A stretch of DNA of 64,000 nt from Bacteroidales bacterium M6 (lineage in GTDB: Bacteria; Bacteroidota; Bacteroidia; Bacteroidales; Muribaculaceae). The position numbers were made by a program, and so were the translations under genes. Below the pieces are notes generated by a model that saw only the letters and a program-made list of their open reading frames with translations, made no database searches and was not told the origin of the DNA. Where the stretch lies: assembly GCA_001689485.1 (NCBI GenBank), contig LUJQ01000021.1, positions 159,056-223,055 on the forward strand, given 5' to 3'. Shown here in pieces: positions 50,398 to 59,228 of the stretch. Numbering within the stretch: the first letter of the stretch is position 1; each line of letters opens with the position of its first letter.

Positions 50398-52158
50398 TCA
50401 GCGGATATATTCCTTTGTCACAGTGCTGCCGCGCTTCACGATATAAAGACCGTTCGACGGGTTGGCAACCTGGCGACCCTGGAGGTCGAAGTAAACGGGA
50501 GTTCCCTCGTAAGCCCCTTCAAATCCGTCGGATAACACGTTTTCAACACTTCCGCTGCCGTTCTTGGCCACGATACGGATTTCATCAAACCAGGAGTTAC
50601 CGCCGCAGTTCTGCACTTTGATGGTGTGGCGACCCTTTGTCAGCTTGATATTCATGTAGTCGGGATGCGCATACTTGTCGGCAACTTCCTTCGGGATAAT
50701 GCCTTTTTCAACCGAAGTCTTAATCATATCCTCTTTGTAATATGAAAGCCATCCGCAGCCCCACATGCCGGTATTCTCGGAATCATCTGCCCAGAAAGCA
50801 TAAGGGAACACGGGCAGGTAATAGCTGTTGAGCTTCTGGCCGTCGACCTCGTCACGGGTATCTACCCATGTGCGGGGATCCTTGATGCTCTGGATGAAGG
50901 CAACACCGTCCTTTCCAAGTTGCGGGGCGCAATCCCATGCCGTGCGTTGCTTCACACCGTCAACTTCAAGAAGATATTTGAAACCAAGCAGTTCCATGTA
51001 TGTGTTATCGGGATAGCCGTCGATTTCCCAGCCACCTTTATCCTTGTCGTCAAACCAGCCGAGTACAGAACTCATCATAGGTTCATAGGCAGCACGGTTT
51101 GCAGCGATGCTCAGTGAAATGTCAACATAGCAGTCCTCTTCAACATCAAAAGTATATTCGCACCATGCTCCCCAGCTCTTCATACCCTCTTCCAGGGTAA
51201 TAGTGATGTCCTTGGGGTCGCTCGGGTTCTTATATTCGCCATAGAACTTGAAGTAAAGGTCGCTTTCGGCACGCGGGCAGAAATTGTAGAGGATATAGCC
51301 CGAACCACCGTCAGCCCAACGGTTGCCTACCACACGTCCGTGGTTTTCAGCCCAACGCGACCATGCAGAACCGTCGGTTACCGAAGTTTCACGGCAGATG
51401 TTCACATCCTGATCCTCGGCATAGAGACGTTTCGGATCCTGCGAAGCACCGGTGAAGCTATGGCCGAGGCGCCCGTTAATCCATGATTCGTCGAAGTCTT
51501 CAGCCTGGATATAGGTCACACCGGTTTCAACCGTGGTGGTAGGGGCGGCAGTCTCGCTGCCGGGGCCTCGGTTATATCTCACAGTGGTGGCATTGCGGGA
51601 GCTGCTAACTGTCGGCATAGTCCATTCCGTTGTAAGCACTACACGGAGGGGGGCAATCATCTCACCCTCCTGCACACCGTCGAAATAAATGGAAAACTCA
51701 TTGATTCGGCCAAGCTCGGAGGGATCGCCCGACACGGAAGTCGAAACAAGCTCCTGGGTCTTGTCAAGGTTATCCTCGATCGTGGCGAATTTGAAGGTAA
51801 GGGTGGTCCCTTCCTCATCCTTCAGCACGATTGAAGGGGTCACGTGGGCAGCTCCCCCCGCCTCGGTTCCGGCGATAAGGCTCAGACGGGCTTCCGAAAC
51901 ACGCGACATCACGCGCTCGCCATGTGAACGCTGGTCGTGCTTGAGCATGACCGACGAGCCGCCGCCATGCGAATATGAACCATCCGCTATAAGGATCGGT
52001 TCGGCTGTGCCGGGTTCGAAAATCGCACCTGTATATGACCAGGAATCATGCCCCAGGTTCTCATCGTTACCGAATTCCCAGGTAAAATAAACATCGCGGT
52101 GAGCCATCGCACCTAAGGCCATGGCACATCCAACGACAGCAAGAGTAAATCTTTTCAT
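50398..52158 (-). CDS. Secreted CBM6-like protein with T9SS-type C-terminal domain (paralogue B)
   Basis: A 586-residue protein with a signal peptide (MKRFTLAVVGCAMALGAMA). The layout repeats paralogue A: an N-terminal beta domain (FSIYFDGVQEGEM), the CBM-like start TYIQAEDFDESWINGRLGHS, an insertion carrying CYVDISLSIAANRAAYEP, the CBM-like end RHTIKVQNCGGNSWFDEIRI, and the terminal VYFDLQGRQVANPSNGLYIV. The C-terminal 45 residues are much closer to paralogue A than the N-terminal parts. No catalytic motif is seen. It is likely a surface glycan-binding protein, transcribed from its own -7 box. Confidence 0.7.
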   Translation of the reverse strand: MKRFTLAVVGCAMALGAMAHRDVYFTWEFGNDENLGHDSWSYTGAIFEPGTAEPILIADGSYSHGGGSSVMLKHDQRSHGERVMSRVSEARLSLIAGTEAGGAAHVTPSIVLKDEEGTTLTFKFATIEDNLDKTQELVSTSVSGDPSELGRINEFSIYFDGVQEGEMIAPLRVVLTTEWTMPTVSSSRNATTVRYNRGPGSETAAPTTTVETGVTYIQAEDFDESWINGRLGHSFTGASQDPKRLYAEDQDVNICRETSVTDGSAWSRWAENHGRVVGNRWADGGSGYILYNFCPRAESDLYFKFYGEYKNPSDPKDITITLEEGMKSWGAWCEYTFDVEEDCYVDISLSIAANRAAYEPMMSSVLGWFDDKDKGGWEIDGYPDNTYMELLGFKYLLEVDGVKQRTAWDCAPQLGKDGVAFIQSIKDPRTWVDTRDEVDGQKLNSYYLPVFPYAFWADDSENTGMWGCGWLSYYKEDMIKTSVEKGIIPKEVADKYAHPDYMNIKLTKGRHTIKVQNCGGNSWFDEIRIVAKNGSGSVENVLSDGFEGAYEGTPVYFDLQGRQVANPSNGLYIVKRGSTVTKEYIR

Positions 52159-52210
52159 GGATTGATATTTATTTAAATTTGTGTTTGCACAATGATAATG
52201 AAGCGTATGG

Positions 52211-52218
52211 CAAATTTA
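52211..52218 (-). promoter_or_regulatory. -7 box for paralogue B
   Basis: On the minus strand TAAATTTG within GGTGCTAAATTTGCCA, nearly identical to the box before paralogue A. No -33 box at the standard distance; a different sigma factor or an activator is possible. Leader about 45 bases. Confidence 0.5.
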
Positions 52219-52303
52219 GCACCGCGAGGCATACTGCTGTTTGCACCGGTGTTTCAAAAAAAACGTCATTTGTTGCAAATATGCACAAACCTCACCACAA
52301 ACG

Positions 52304-52333
52304 CCACAGGAGCGCTTTTAAGGGCGCCCCTGG
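52304..52333 (-). terminator. Hairpin after the GH71/99-like gene
   Basis: CCACAGGAGCGC (52304-52315) pairs imperfectly with GCGCCCCTGG (52324-52333). It lies about 35 bases beyond the enzyme's stop on the minus strand and is followed by a weak T-rich stretch. It may separate the SusCD-enzyme operon from paralogue B. Confidence 0.45.
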
Positions 52334-52369
52334 TTTATTATGTCGGATTTGTAATGTCTGTTATCCCGG

Positions 52370-54466
52370 CTATCTCACCACCACGGCCTTGCTGCCTGAA
52401 GCTGATTCATTAGCCCATCTTACTACCGCCATCCCTTGTGGAAGGGCGATGAAAACTTCCTGTTCCCCTATGGCATGGACGCTTTTGATGCGGCGCCCCA
52501 GAGTGTCGCACACATCCACATCGGTCTTACCGCAGCAGCCGGGGAAACGCACGGTAACCCCGCCGGATACGGCGTTAATCTCCGGCATCATCTCACGGGA
52601 AGCGACCACCGATTCCACAGCGCTGCTCTCGCTCTTAAGCTGCGAACCTTTGTAACGGTAGTTGAAACGCCCGTTAGGCGCCACATCGCCGTCGGAAATA
52701 AACGTCATGATGTCGGGGTTGTCACCCGATATGTTATCCGCCCATTTGAAATCGAAATCCTTTTCAACACCGGCATGCCCCTCGATAAGGGTGCGTGGAA
52801 TCATAAGATGCATCCGGGTGCCGGCCACGCGGAAATCAACTGCCTCTACGGTATTCCATTCGAATTTCCCTGCCTCGGCATTCTTCATCAGCGAATATTT
52901 GCCGGTGGCCTCATCCTTTGCAACCATATAGTCGTAGCCATGCCAACCCTTGGTGTAATCGCACGCCGAATTAATCAGCAGGCGCATCCAGCGGTCGGAT
53001 GTTTCAAACGGTGTGAGAGGCTCCATGGTCTCTACATAGAAATAATAGAAGTCCGAATCCTTAGTAACCTTCGCACGGATTATATCGTTGGTCTCACGCT
53101 CCAAAGTCTCGGGGGTCTGCACCGATTTGGAAGTATAGACGCAATCCTCTTTGTCATCACGGAATTCCACAGTCTCGGCATCCCACTGCGAGAAATCGCC
53201 CTGCAATGCTATCGAAAAGGACTTTGTGGGTACGGGGATTTTGTTCACACCACGGTATTTGCGCACGTTCGACACCAACTGCAGGTAATAGTTATCCCTT
53301 ACCGACGGGTGGGCGCTCGGCTCAAGATCGCGCGAGAATTCCGGGCTGTACACGTCGACGAAATAGCTCTCCCCGATTTTTGCCGTAGCCCCGGGGCGCA
53401 CATCGCCATATTGCGAGGTACTGTTGATAACGAACCGCTGGGCAATCCATTCGTTGAACTGTGTCACCATGACCACCGGCGGGTGAACCCTCAAAGCCTC
53501 ATTCCATTGCTCCTGGAAATAAAGCCCGCGCGGGGTGTCCTTACACATGCCGTATTTATCGATAGCAGGCTGCTTGCCGCTGTGATAACTCTTGCCGACC
53601 TTTGTGGTGGCATGCTGTGCCACACTCACCGAAATCTGCTCGTTCATCTTACGGGTCATCAACGACTCCGGGTCATATTTATTCGCCCATCCAGGTTTCT
53701 GAGGGTAATATTCCAGCCATGACCACTCTTTGGGCAGGTTATATTGCTTCTGACGCCAGGCCCATGAGTTGCGGAAAGTGAAATAGCCCTTCAGTTCATC
53801 CGAAGCCGAACCCAGTTCGTCCAACGGCGCCAGTGCAAGCGGCTTGCCGTCGAGTTTGTACCAGAACTTCTCATATTCGGGTTTCGTCCTGTAGAACCTG
53901 TTATAAATCTTGGTCATCGTACCGGCCGGGGCCGAATGCACCATGAAGGCCAGTTTAGGATACTTCATGCCGAGTTTGTCGCGGTTGATAAGCTCGTAAA
54001 TCACAGCCTGCACATTGGCCGGATAAATCTCCGCATTCGTGCAGTCGAAAAACAGCCAGTCAATCCCGGCATCAACCAGCATCTGGATATGTTTGGCTAT
54101 AACGTAAGGGTCGCCACCATTGTAATAGCCGAGCCATGGTTTGCTGCCCCAGTGCATATATCCCACCGTACCCCAGTCGGGATTGTCGGGATTCTCCTGT
54201 AACAGCACGCTTATATCCTTCCGTGAGTCGTTATGCTGCCCGTGCCACAGGTAGTAAAACATACCCACCGAGGTGTTTTCGTCAACTCCGTCGCGGGTTA
54301 CACCGCCGTCTGACGAAGCGACCTCGCGGCCGAGTTCGTCAACCGCCACCCACGTGTCAGGCCAGGTATCCCATGTCACGGCATCCTCAGCCGCCACCGG
54401 CAACACCACGGCACCCACAGCCAATCCAATCACTATTCTATTTATCACATTCATGGCATCATTCAT
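52370..54466 (-). CDS. Glycoside hydrolase family 71/99-like enzyme
   Basis: A 698-residue exported protein. Residues of about 60-400 carry the GH71/99-like (beta/alpha)8 fold seen in PUL proteins: GMFYYLWHGQHND, HWGSKPWLGYYNGGDPYVIA, DAGIDWLFFDCTNAEIY, and VMVTQFNEW with a late acidic residue. Family members include endo-alpha-mannosidases and alpha-1,3-glucanases. Residues of about 420-620 resemble a CBM9-type beta domain (FYYFYVETMEPLT), and the C-terminal 70 residues a sorting domain. Two further ATGs are possible: 54490 upstream and 54454 inside; the latter also leaves a good signal peptide (NVINRIVIGLAVGAVVLPVA). Substrate unproven; alpha-mannan is one possibility. Confidence 0.75.
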   Translation of the reverse strand: MNDAMNVINRIVIGLAVGAVVLPVAAEDAVTWDTWPDTWVAVDELGREVASSDGGVTRDGVDENTSVGMFYYLWHGQHNDSRKDISVLLQENPDNPDWGTVGYMHWGSKPWLGYYNGGDPYVIAKHIQMLVDAGIDWLFFDCTNAEIYPANVQAVIYELINRDKLGMKYPKLAFMVHSAPAGTMTKIYNRFYRTKPEYEKFWYKLDGKPLALAPLDELGSASDELKGYFTFRNSWAWRQKQYNLPKEWSWLEYYPQKPGWANKYDPESLMTRKMNEQISVSVAQHATTKVGKSYHSGKQPAIDKYGMCKDTPRGLYFQEQWNEALRVHPPVVMVTQFNEWIAQRFVINSTSQYGDVRPGATAKIGESYFVDVYSPEFSRDLEPSAHPSVRDNYYLQLVSNVRKYRGVNKIPVPTKSFSIALQGDFSQWDAETVEFRDDKEDCVYTSKSVQTPETLERETNDIIRAKVTKDSDFYYFYVETMEPLTPFETSDRWMRLLINSACDYTKGWHGYDYMVAKDEATGKYSLMKNAEAGKFEWNTVEAVDFRVAGTRMHLMIPRTLIEGHAGVEKDFDFKWADNISGDNPDIMTFISDGDVAPNGRFNYRYKGSQLKSESSAVESVVASREMMPEINAVSGGVTVRFPGCCGKTDVDVCDTLGRRIKSVHAIGEQEVFIALPQGMAVVRWANESASGSKAVVVR

Positions 54467-54496
54467 TTTTAATTTTGAAAGGTATTTCAACCGGCG

Positions 54497-54529
54497 CGGT
54501 AGAGACGGGATAGCATCCCGTCTCTACCG
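54497..54529. repeat. Bacteroidales-type palindromic repeat, copy 1
   Basis: CGGTAGAGACGGGA, loop TAGCA, TCCCGTCTCTACCG: perfect 14-bp arms. The same core, GTAGAGACGGGATAGCATCC, recurs at 61115. Located in the 108-base gap between SusD2 and the GH71/99-like gene, it can act as a mRNA-stabilising or terminating hairpin. It is followed by a short tandem CCGTGAA. Confidence 0.75.
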
Positions 54530-54574
54530 TGAACCGTGAACCCGCGTATCGGGCACCGTGCGTGGTGGCGCCTG

Positions 54575-56362
54575 TCAGTTCCAGCCGGGATTCTGGAAGT
54601 TGATTCCGGTCTGGGTGTACAGGCGGGCTACCTCCTCGCCGGGGACAGGCAACAGGAGCCATTTATCATCCCAGGCGTTGCGGTGCGACACCACGAAACG
54701 TTCGAATGTATCGTTACCGGCAGCATCCTTCACAACCTTCATGCCGGTAACCACCTTGTCGGTTTCCTTGAGGATGTTCCAACGGCGCACATCATAGAAG
54801 CGATGACCCTCATAGGCCAGCTCCACCCTACGCTCGTTGCGCACACGGGTGCGGAATTCATCCTTCGAAATACCCTTTTGTATTTCAGGCATCCCCACGC
54901 GGGCACGCACGGCGTTTACCGCATCAACCGCCTCGTCGGGAGCGGTAGCCCCCGTGGCAGCCTCATTGGCAGCCTCGGCGAAATTCAGGTAAAGCTCGGC
55001 AAGACGCATGGTGCGCATCCAGCCGTCGTTGTTACCGTTGCGTGACGATGTGGGTGCCGAGAATTTGCGGATATAATAACCTGTGCGGGTGTAGCGCACC
55101 AACGTAGGCGACACCATGCAGTTACCACCCTCCGACACATCCACCAGGTTCTCTTCCTCAAGGGGAAGGAGGCGCGCCCCATGATAATAGAGTGTGGCCA
55201 TCAGGCGGGGGTCGCGGTTGGCATATGGATTCTGTTCGTCATATTGTGCGTTCGGGTTCAGGATGGGACGCAGATGGTCGTCATCCTGATATCCCAATAC
55301 CGGCATCTCACCCTGGAGGGTCTCGTAGCTGTCGACAAGTTCCTGGCTCGGGCATGAACCGGCACGGCTCTGGCCTTCGGTGGTGGGAAGACCGCAATAC
55401 TGCCATGCATCCCAGCGACGCTTGGTGTAGATTATCGATTCGGTGTCGTTAGTGCCGCGTGCATCGATAGCCGAAACAAAGAAATGGTCGTAGGCATTAT
55501 ATGAATTCTTTGCGAAATCACCCTCCGGCAGGCGGTCAACAAGCTTGTAACCGTTCTGCAGGCAGAGGTCGAGAGCCTCTTTGCAAATACCGGCAGCCTC
55601 GGCCCAGTCGAGCGTGCCGTCGTTGTTGAGCGGTGAAGCGGCATAAAGCGCGGCTTCCGACATCACTGCGGCACTCATAGCCTTGTTCCAACGGTTCATG
55701 GCGGCATCCGATGCCCCCGAAGTCCATCCTAGCGCGGTGTTCTTTTCAATCACCTCACGGCTATCCTTGATAATCTGCCTTGCAATCTCGGAGAAAGTGG
55801 CCTTGCGGGCACCGCTCCAGTCGTCAACGGCTTCCGAAGTGTTATCGAGCACCAAAGGCACCGCACCGTAGTTCTTAATCAGGCGCAGATAGTAGTAGGC
55901 ACGCAACCCGCGCGCCTCGCCGCGATAGCTTTCGCGCTCGCTGTCGAGGCGGATAGTGGCAGTTTCCACACGGTCAATCATGATGTTGCACCGGCGGATG
56001 GCATAATAATAGTTCCATTCGGGTGTACGCATCTCGCTTGCATTGGTGTAGGCATGTTCCCAAGGGGTCATATACGGCGTTACGAAGCCGTTGTTCCACT
56101 GGTACATGGTGCCGCCTGTAGCATCGTCGGTGTCATGAGCCTCGTCGCATACAGAAGCCATATAGGTTTTGTCGCCGAAGAAATCGCCGTAACCGTTGAC
56201 ACCCTCCACATAACAGGCGTTCATATAGCCACCTACAAGTTTGGGATTCTGGAAGATATGTTCGAAATCCATACGCCCGTCGGGATAGTCGGTGATGTCG
56301 GTACATCCCGTGGAGGCCACAGCCCCTGCGGCGAGCATAAGCATATATTTTAGTAGTTTCAT
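54575..56362 (-). CDS. SusD/RagB-family outer-membrane lipoprotein (pair 2)
   Basis: Surface lipoprotein that captures oligosaccharide and caps the SusC channel. The 595-residue protein has a lipobox ending at Cys20 (GAVASTGC), the N-terminal half with TPR-like helices (RCNIMIDRVETA, EARGLRAYYYLRLIKNYGAVPLV), and the C-terminal block MRTMRLAELYLNFAEAANEA with VRARVGMPEI and RNERRVELAYEGHRFYDVRRW, the standard SusD ending. It starts 14 bases after its SusC partner and is followed by the GH71/99-like enzyme. Confidence 0.95.
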   Translation of the reverse strand: MKLLKYMLMLAAGAVASTGCTDITDYPDGRMDFEHIFQNPKLVGGYMNACYVEGVNGYGDFFGDKTYMASVCDEAHDTDDATGGTMYQWNNGFVTPYMTPWEHAYTNASEMRTPEWNYYYAIRRCNIMIDRVETATIRLDSERESYRGEARGLRAYYYLRLIKNYGAVPLVLDNTSEAVDDWSGARKATFSEIARQIIKDSREVIEKNTALGWTSGASDAAMNRWNKAMSAAVMSEAALYAASPLNNDGTLDWAEAAGICKEALDLCLQNGYKLVDRLPEGDFAKNSYNAYDHFFVSAIDARGTNDTESIIYTKRRWDAWQYCGLPTTEGQSRAGSCPSQELVDSYETLQGEMPVLGYQDDDHLRPILNPNAQYDEQNPYANRDPRLMATLYYHGARLLPLEEENLVDVSEGGNCMVSPTLVRYTRTGYYIRKFSAPTSSRNGNNDGWMRTMRLAELYLNFAEAANEAATGATAPDEAVDAVNAVRARVGMPEIQKGISKDEFRTRVRNERRVELAYEGHRFYDVRRWNILKETDKVVTGMKVVKDAAGNDTFERFVVSHRNAWDDKWLLLPVPGEEVARLYTQTGINFQNPGWN

Positions 56363-56376
56363 TGCTTTTCGTGCAT

Positions 56377-59196
56377 TTAGAATGATATGTTGAGACCGAA
56401 GTTATACGAGCGGAACACGAAATTGTCGATGCTGCTGCGTTCCGGGTCGATACCTTTGAATTTCAGATTCGTAGCCGTAAGCAGGTTCTGACCTGTGAAA
56501 TAGAACCTGATTTGGTTCATGCCGATTTTCTTCATCCACTTGGCCGGTAGGGAATAGCCCAACGTTACGTTTTTCAGGCGGAAGAAATCGGCCTTTGAGG
56601 TGAAGAAATCATTGGCGGCAAGGCTCGACGATGTGGTCGAGGTAAGCGCAGGATAGGTTATGGCCTCACCGGCAGCATAGCGTTCGGGAGTCCACGACTG
56701 ACGGTGGTGCGTCATATACACACCCTGGCTAACGTTTTCCCATACCCCGAGACCGTTATAGAAACCATTTCGACCGCTTTCGCCTTGCAGGAACACATAA
56801 AGGTCGAAGTTGTTCCAGGTCAGTTTCACCGATGCACCGTAGTTTATCGACGGAGCGGATTTCACACCGTCGAGCGGGGCTTTGTCAGCCTCGTCGATAC
56901 GTCCGTCACCATTAAGGTCGCGGTAGCGGAAATCGCCGGGACGGGGGGCGGTGCCGTCATAAACCAACCCTGATTTGTCGATTTCGGCCTGTGAGTTATA
57001 AAAACCGTTGCCATTGGAATAATCAACAAGGTATCCCCACTGCTGGCCTATAGCATAACCGGTTTTACGGTAGGCATAGGCATAGTCCAGTCCCGAATAA
57101 TCCAAATCGGCGCCATATTCCACCTTGTTGCGGTTCCATCCGAAATCGCCTGTCACGGTAAGCCCGATGCCATAGGGGAGCGATTTGGTGTAGGAAACCT
57201 GGAAATCGACACCCTCGCCAGAGGTCTTGCCGATATTTGAATAAGCCTGACGGTCGGGGGAAATCCCGCTGATTGAAGGCACGGTCATATCCTGGTAGAT
57301 TACGTCGCGCTGCTTTGTGCGCCAGTAATCAAAATTGAGGGTCAGCGAGTTGTCAAGCACCGAAAGGTCGAAACCATAATCCTGCTGATAGGATTTTTCC
57401 CATTTTATTGAGGGGTTGCCGAGCACCCCCTCGCCAAGGAGTGTGCCGGTATAGATATTGTCGATAGGCCCGCCCTTTTGGTCGCGGTATTCCGAAGCAT
57501 AGAGGTAACGGCTCGGCATCGAACCCAGCACATCATACTCCAATGCGCCGAACGATGCGCGTAACTTCAAGAGGTTCAGCCATTCCGCATCACGCAGGAA
57601 CGCCTCGTTAGAAATAACCCATGCCACCGACCCCGTCGGGGAGAAATGGAACTGGTTACCCTCACGCATCTGCTCGTTACCTGCATAGGTGCAATCGAAC
57701 TGCACGAAATAACGGTTACCGTAGCCATACTTGAAATGGCCGCCGAGCTGGATGCGGTTATAGGGCAGAAGCCATGCAGGGGTGGCATTCTTGCCGAGAC
57801 GGTCTTCACCGAGATAGTTCACGAACGCGTCAAACGAATGGTCGCCGAACTCACGCTGCCAGCGCACCATAGCCTGGAAGTTCATGAAATAGAGCATCGA
57901 CGAAGATTTGCCCCAGGAAAGCGGGTCGTCGTTGGCGGTGCCGAACCGCACAAGCTCGCCATTTTCATCACGCACCCAGCGGGAATAGTCATACGTCCCT
58001 TCCCTGGTTCCCGAATAATCGGAGTTATACCCCACCATAGCGCGGGCGGTAAGCCCCTTGGTCAGGAAACCAAGGTCGAAATCAAGCCCGAAATGCGCAT
58101 TTACATCGGTGTTGGTCACTTTGTTCACACCCTTGTAGTTAATCTGCCCGTAGATGGGATTTGGGAAATTCTCGTCAGCAACCACCTTGCCGCCCACCAG
58201 GCCGTTTTCAACCGTAGGGGGTGTGGTGTAAAGCGACTGTATGATGCCGCCCCCGTCATTGTTGCCACGGGAATAATTGTCATGCCCGATACGCACGTTG
58301 GTTGCCGCAAACATTTTCAGGAAGCTGAACATCTTCACCTGTATGTTCGAAACAAGGTTGAATTGCTGCTGGTATTGCTCAGGATTATATTTTTCCTTGA
58401 AATCAGCCTTATACAGGCTCCCTGTGTGGGAATAACCGGCATTCACATAAAACTGCGTGCGGTCATTACCGCCGGCAACCTCTATGTTATAGTTCTGCAC
58501 GGGGCGGAAATCATTCATATAGAGCTTGCGCCAGTCGTTATCGATTCCCTTGCCGCTATGGAACGCATCGAGTTCGCGCGATGTATAGCGCTCGGCAAGC
58601 CCGTCGTTACGGAGAGCCTGGTTGCGGAGGCATGCATAGGTGTAGGCACTTGACATTTGTGCCTTGGTGGTCGGCTCTTCCCAACCGAAATTGGCATGTG
58701 CACGCACCGTGGTCTTACCGGCATGCCCCTTTTTGGTAGTGACAAGGAACACCCCCTGTGCGCCCAGCGGGCCATACAGTGCCTTGGCGGCGGCATCTTT
58801 CAGAATCGAAACAGACTCCACCGAGCGGGGGTCAAGTGACGAAAGGGTCACCGTGGGGGCAGGCACACCGTCAAGCACCACCAGCAACGCCTCCCCGTTA
58901 GGGGAACTCAGGCCGCGGACACTCCCGTTGTTATAATATCCGGCCAGCTTGCCGATAAGGGCTTCGTCCAAAGTGGAGGTCTGCCAATAATCGATTTCTT
59001 CGGAAGTAACGGTCGCAACGGAACCTGTATAGCTCCATGCAGGCACCACCTCCCCGAGGGCAACCTCTACAGTCGCCTCACGCACCGTGCTGTCGGCAGC
59101 TTCTTCGGCCACCGTTGCCGGGGTTCCCTGGGCTGTGGCCGCAAACGGGGCAACCGAGGCCGCAAGGAATGCAATATATTTGGTTATATTATTCAT
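56377..59196 (-). CDS. SusC/RagA-family TonB-linked outer-membrane transporter (pair 2), short form
   Basis: A 939-residue TonB-dependent glycan importer. It has a signal peptide (YIAFLAASVAPFAATAQ), the plug with LLVVLDGVPAPTVTLSSLDP and ILKDAAAKALYGPLGAQGVF, and a 22-stranded-barrel sequence ending RSYNFGLNISF with a terminal aromatic. SusC proteins of this class are usually 1000-1100 residues. The N-terminal carboxypeptidase-regulatory domain (about 80 residues) seen in most is absent: only about 45 residues separate the signal peptide from the plug. The plug sequence YNNGSVRGLSSPNGEAL is degenerate. It is 32 bases after SusD1. Confidence 0.93.
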   Translation of the reverse strand: MNNITKYIAFLAASVAPFAATAQGTPATVAEEAADSTVREATVEVALGEVVPAWSYTGSVATVTSEEIDYWQTSTLDEALIGKLAGYYNNGSVRGLSSPNGEALLVVLDGVPAPTVTLSSLDPRSVESVSILKDAAAKALYGPLGAQGVFLVTTKKGHAGKTTVRAHANFGWEEPTTKAQMSSAYTYACLRNQALRNDGLAERYTSRELDAFHSGKGIDNDWRKLYMNDFRPVQNYNIEVAGGNDRTQFYVNAGYSHTGSLYKADFKEKYNPEQYQQQFNLVSNIQVKMFSFLKMFAATNVRIGHDNYSRGNNDGGGIIQSLYTTPPTVENGLVGGKVVADENFPNPIYGQINYKGVNKVTNTDVNAHFGLDFDLGFLTKGLTARAMVGYNSDYSGTREGTYDYSRWVRDENGELVRFGTANDDPLSWGKSSSMLYFMNFQAMVRWQREFGDHSFDAFVNYLGEDRLGKNATPAWLLPYNRIQLGGHFKYGYGNRYFVQFDCTYAGNEQMREGNQFHFSPTGSVAWVISNEAFLRDAEWLNLLKLRASFGALEYDVLGSMPSRYLYASEYRDQKGGPIDNIYTGTLLGEGVLGNPSIKWEKSYQQDYGFDLSVLDNSLTLNFDYWRTKQRDVIYQDMTVPSISGISPDRQAYSNIGKTSGEGVDFQVSYTKSLPYGIGLTVTGDFGWNRNKVEYGADLDYSGLDYAYAYRKTGYAIGQQWGYLVDYSNGNGFYNSQAEIDKSGLVYDGTAPRPGDFRYRDLNGDGRIDEADKAPLDGVKSAPSINYGASVKLTWNNFDLYVFLQGESGRNGFYNGLGVWENVSQGVYMTHHRQSWTPERYAAGEAITYPALTSTTSSSLAANDFFTSKADFFRLKNVTLGYSLPAKWMKKIGMNQIRFYFTGQNLLTATNLKFKGIDPERSSIDNFVFRSYNFGLNISF

Positions 59197-59228
59197 TTTG
59201 CTGTGTTTTAGATGTTAAGGTCATCAGA

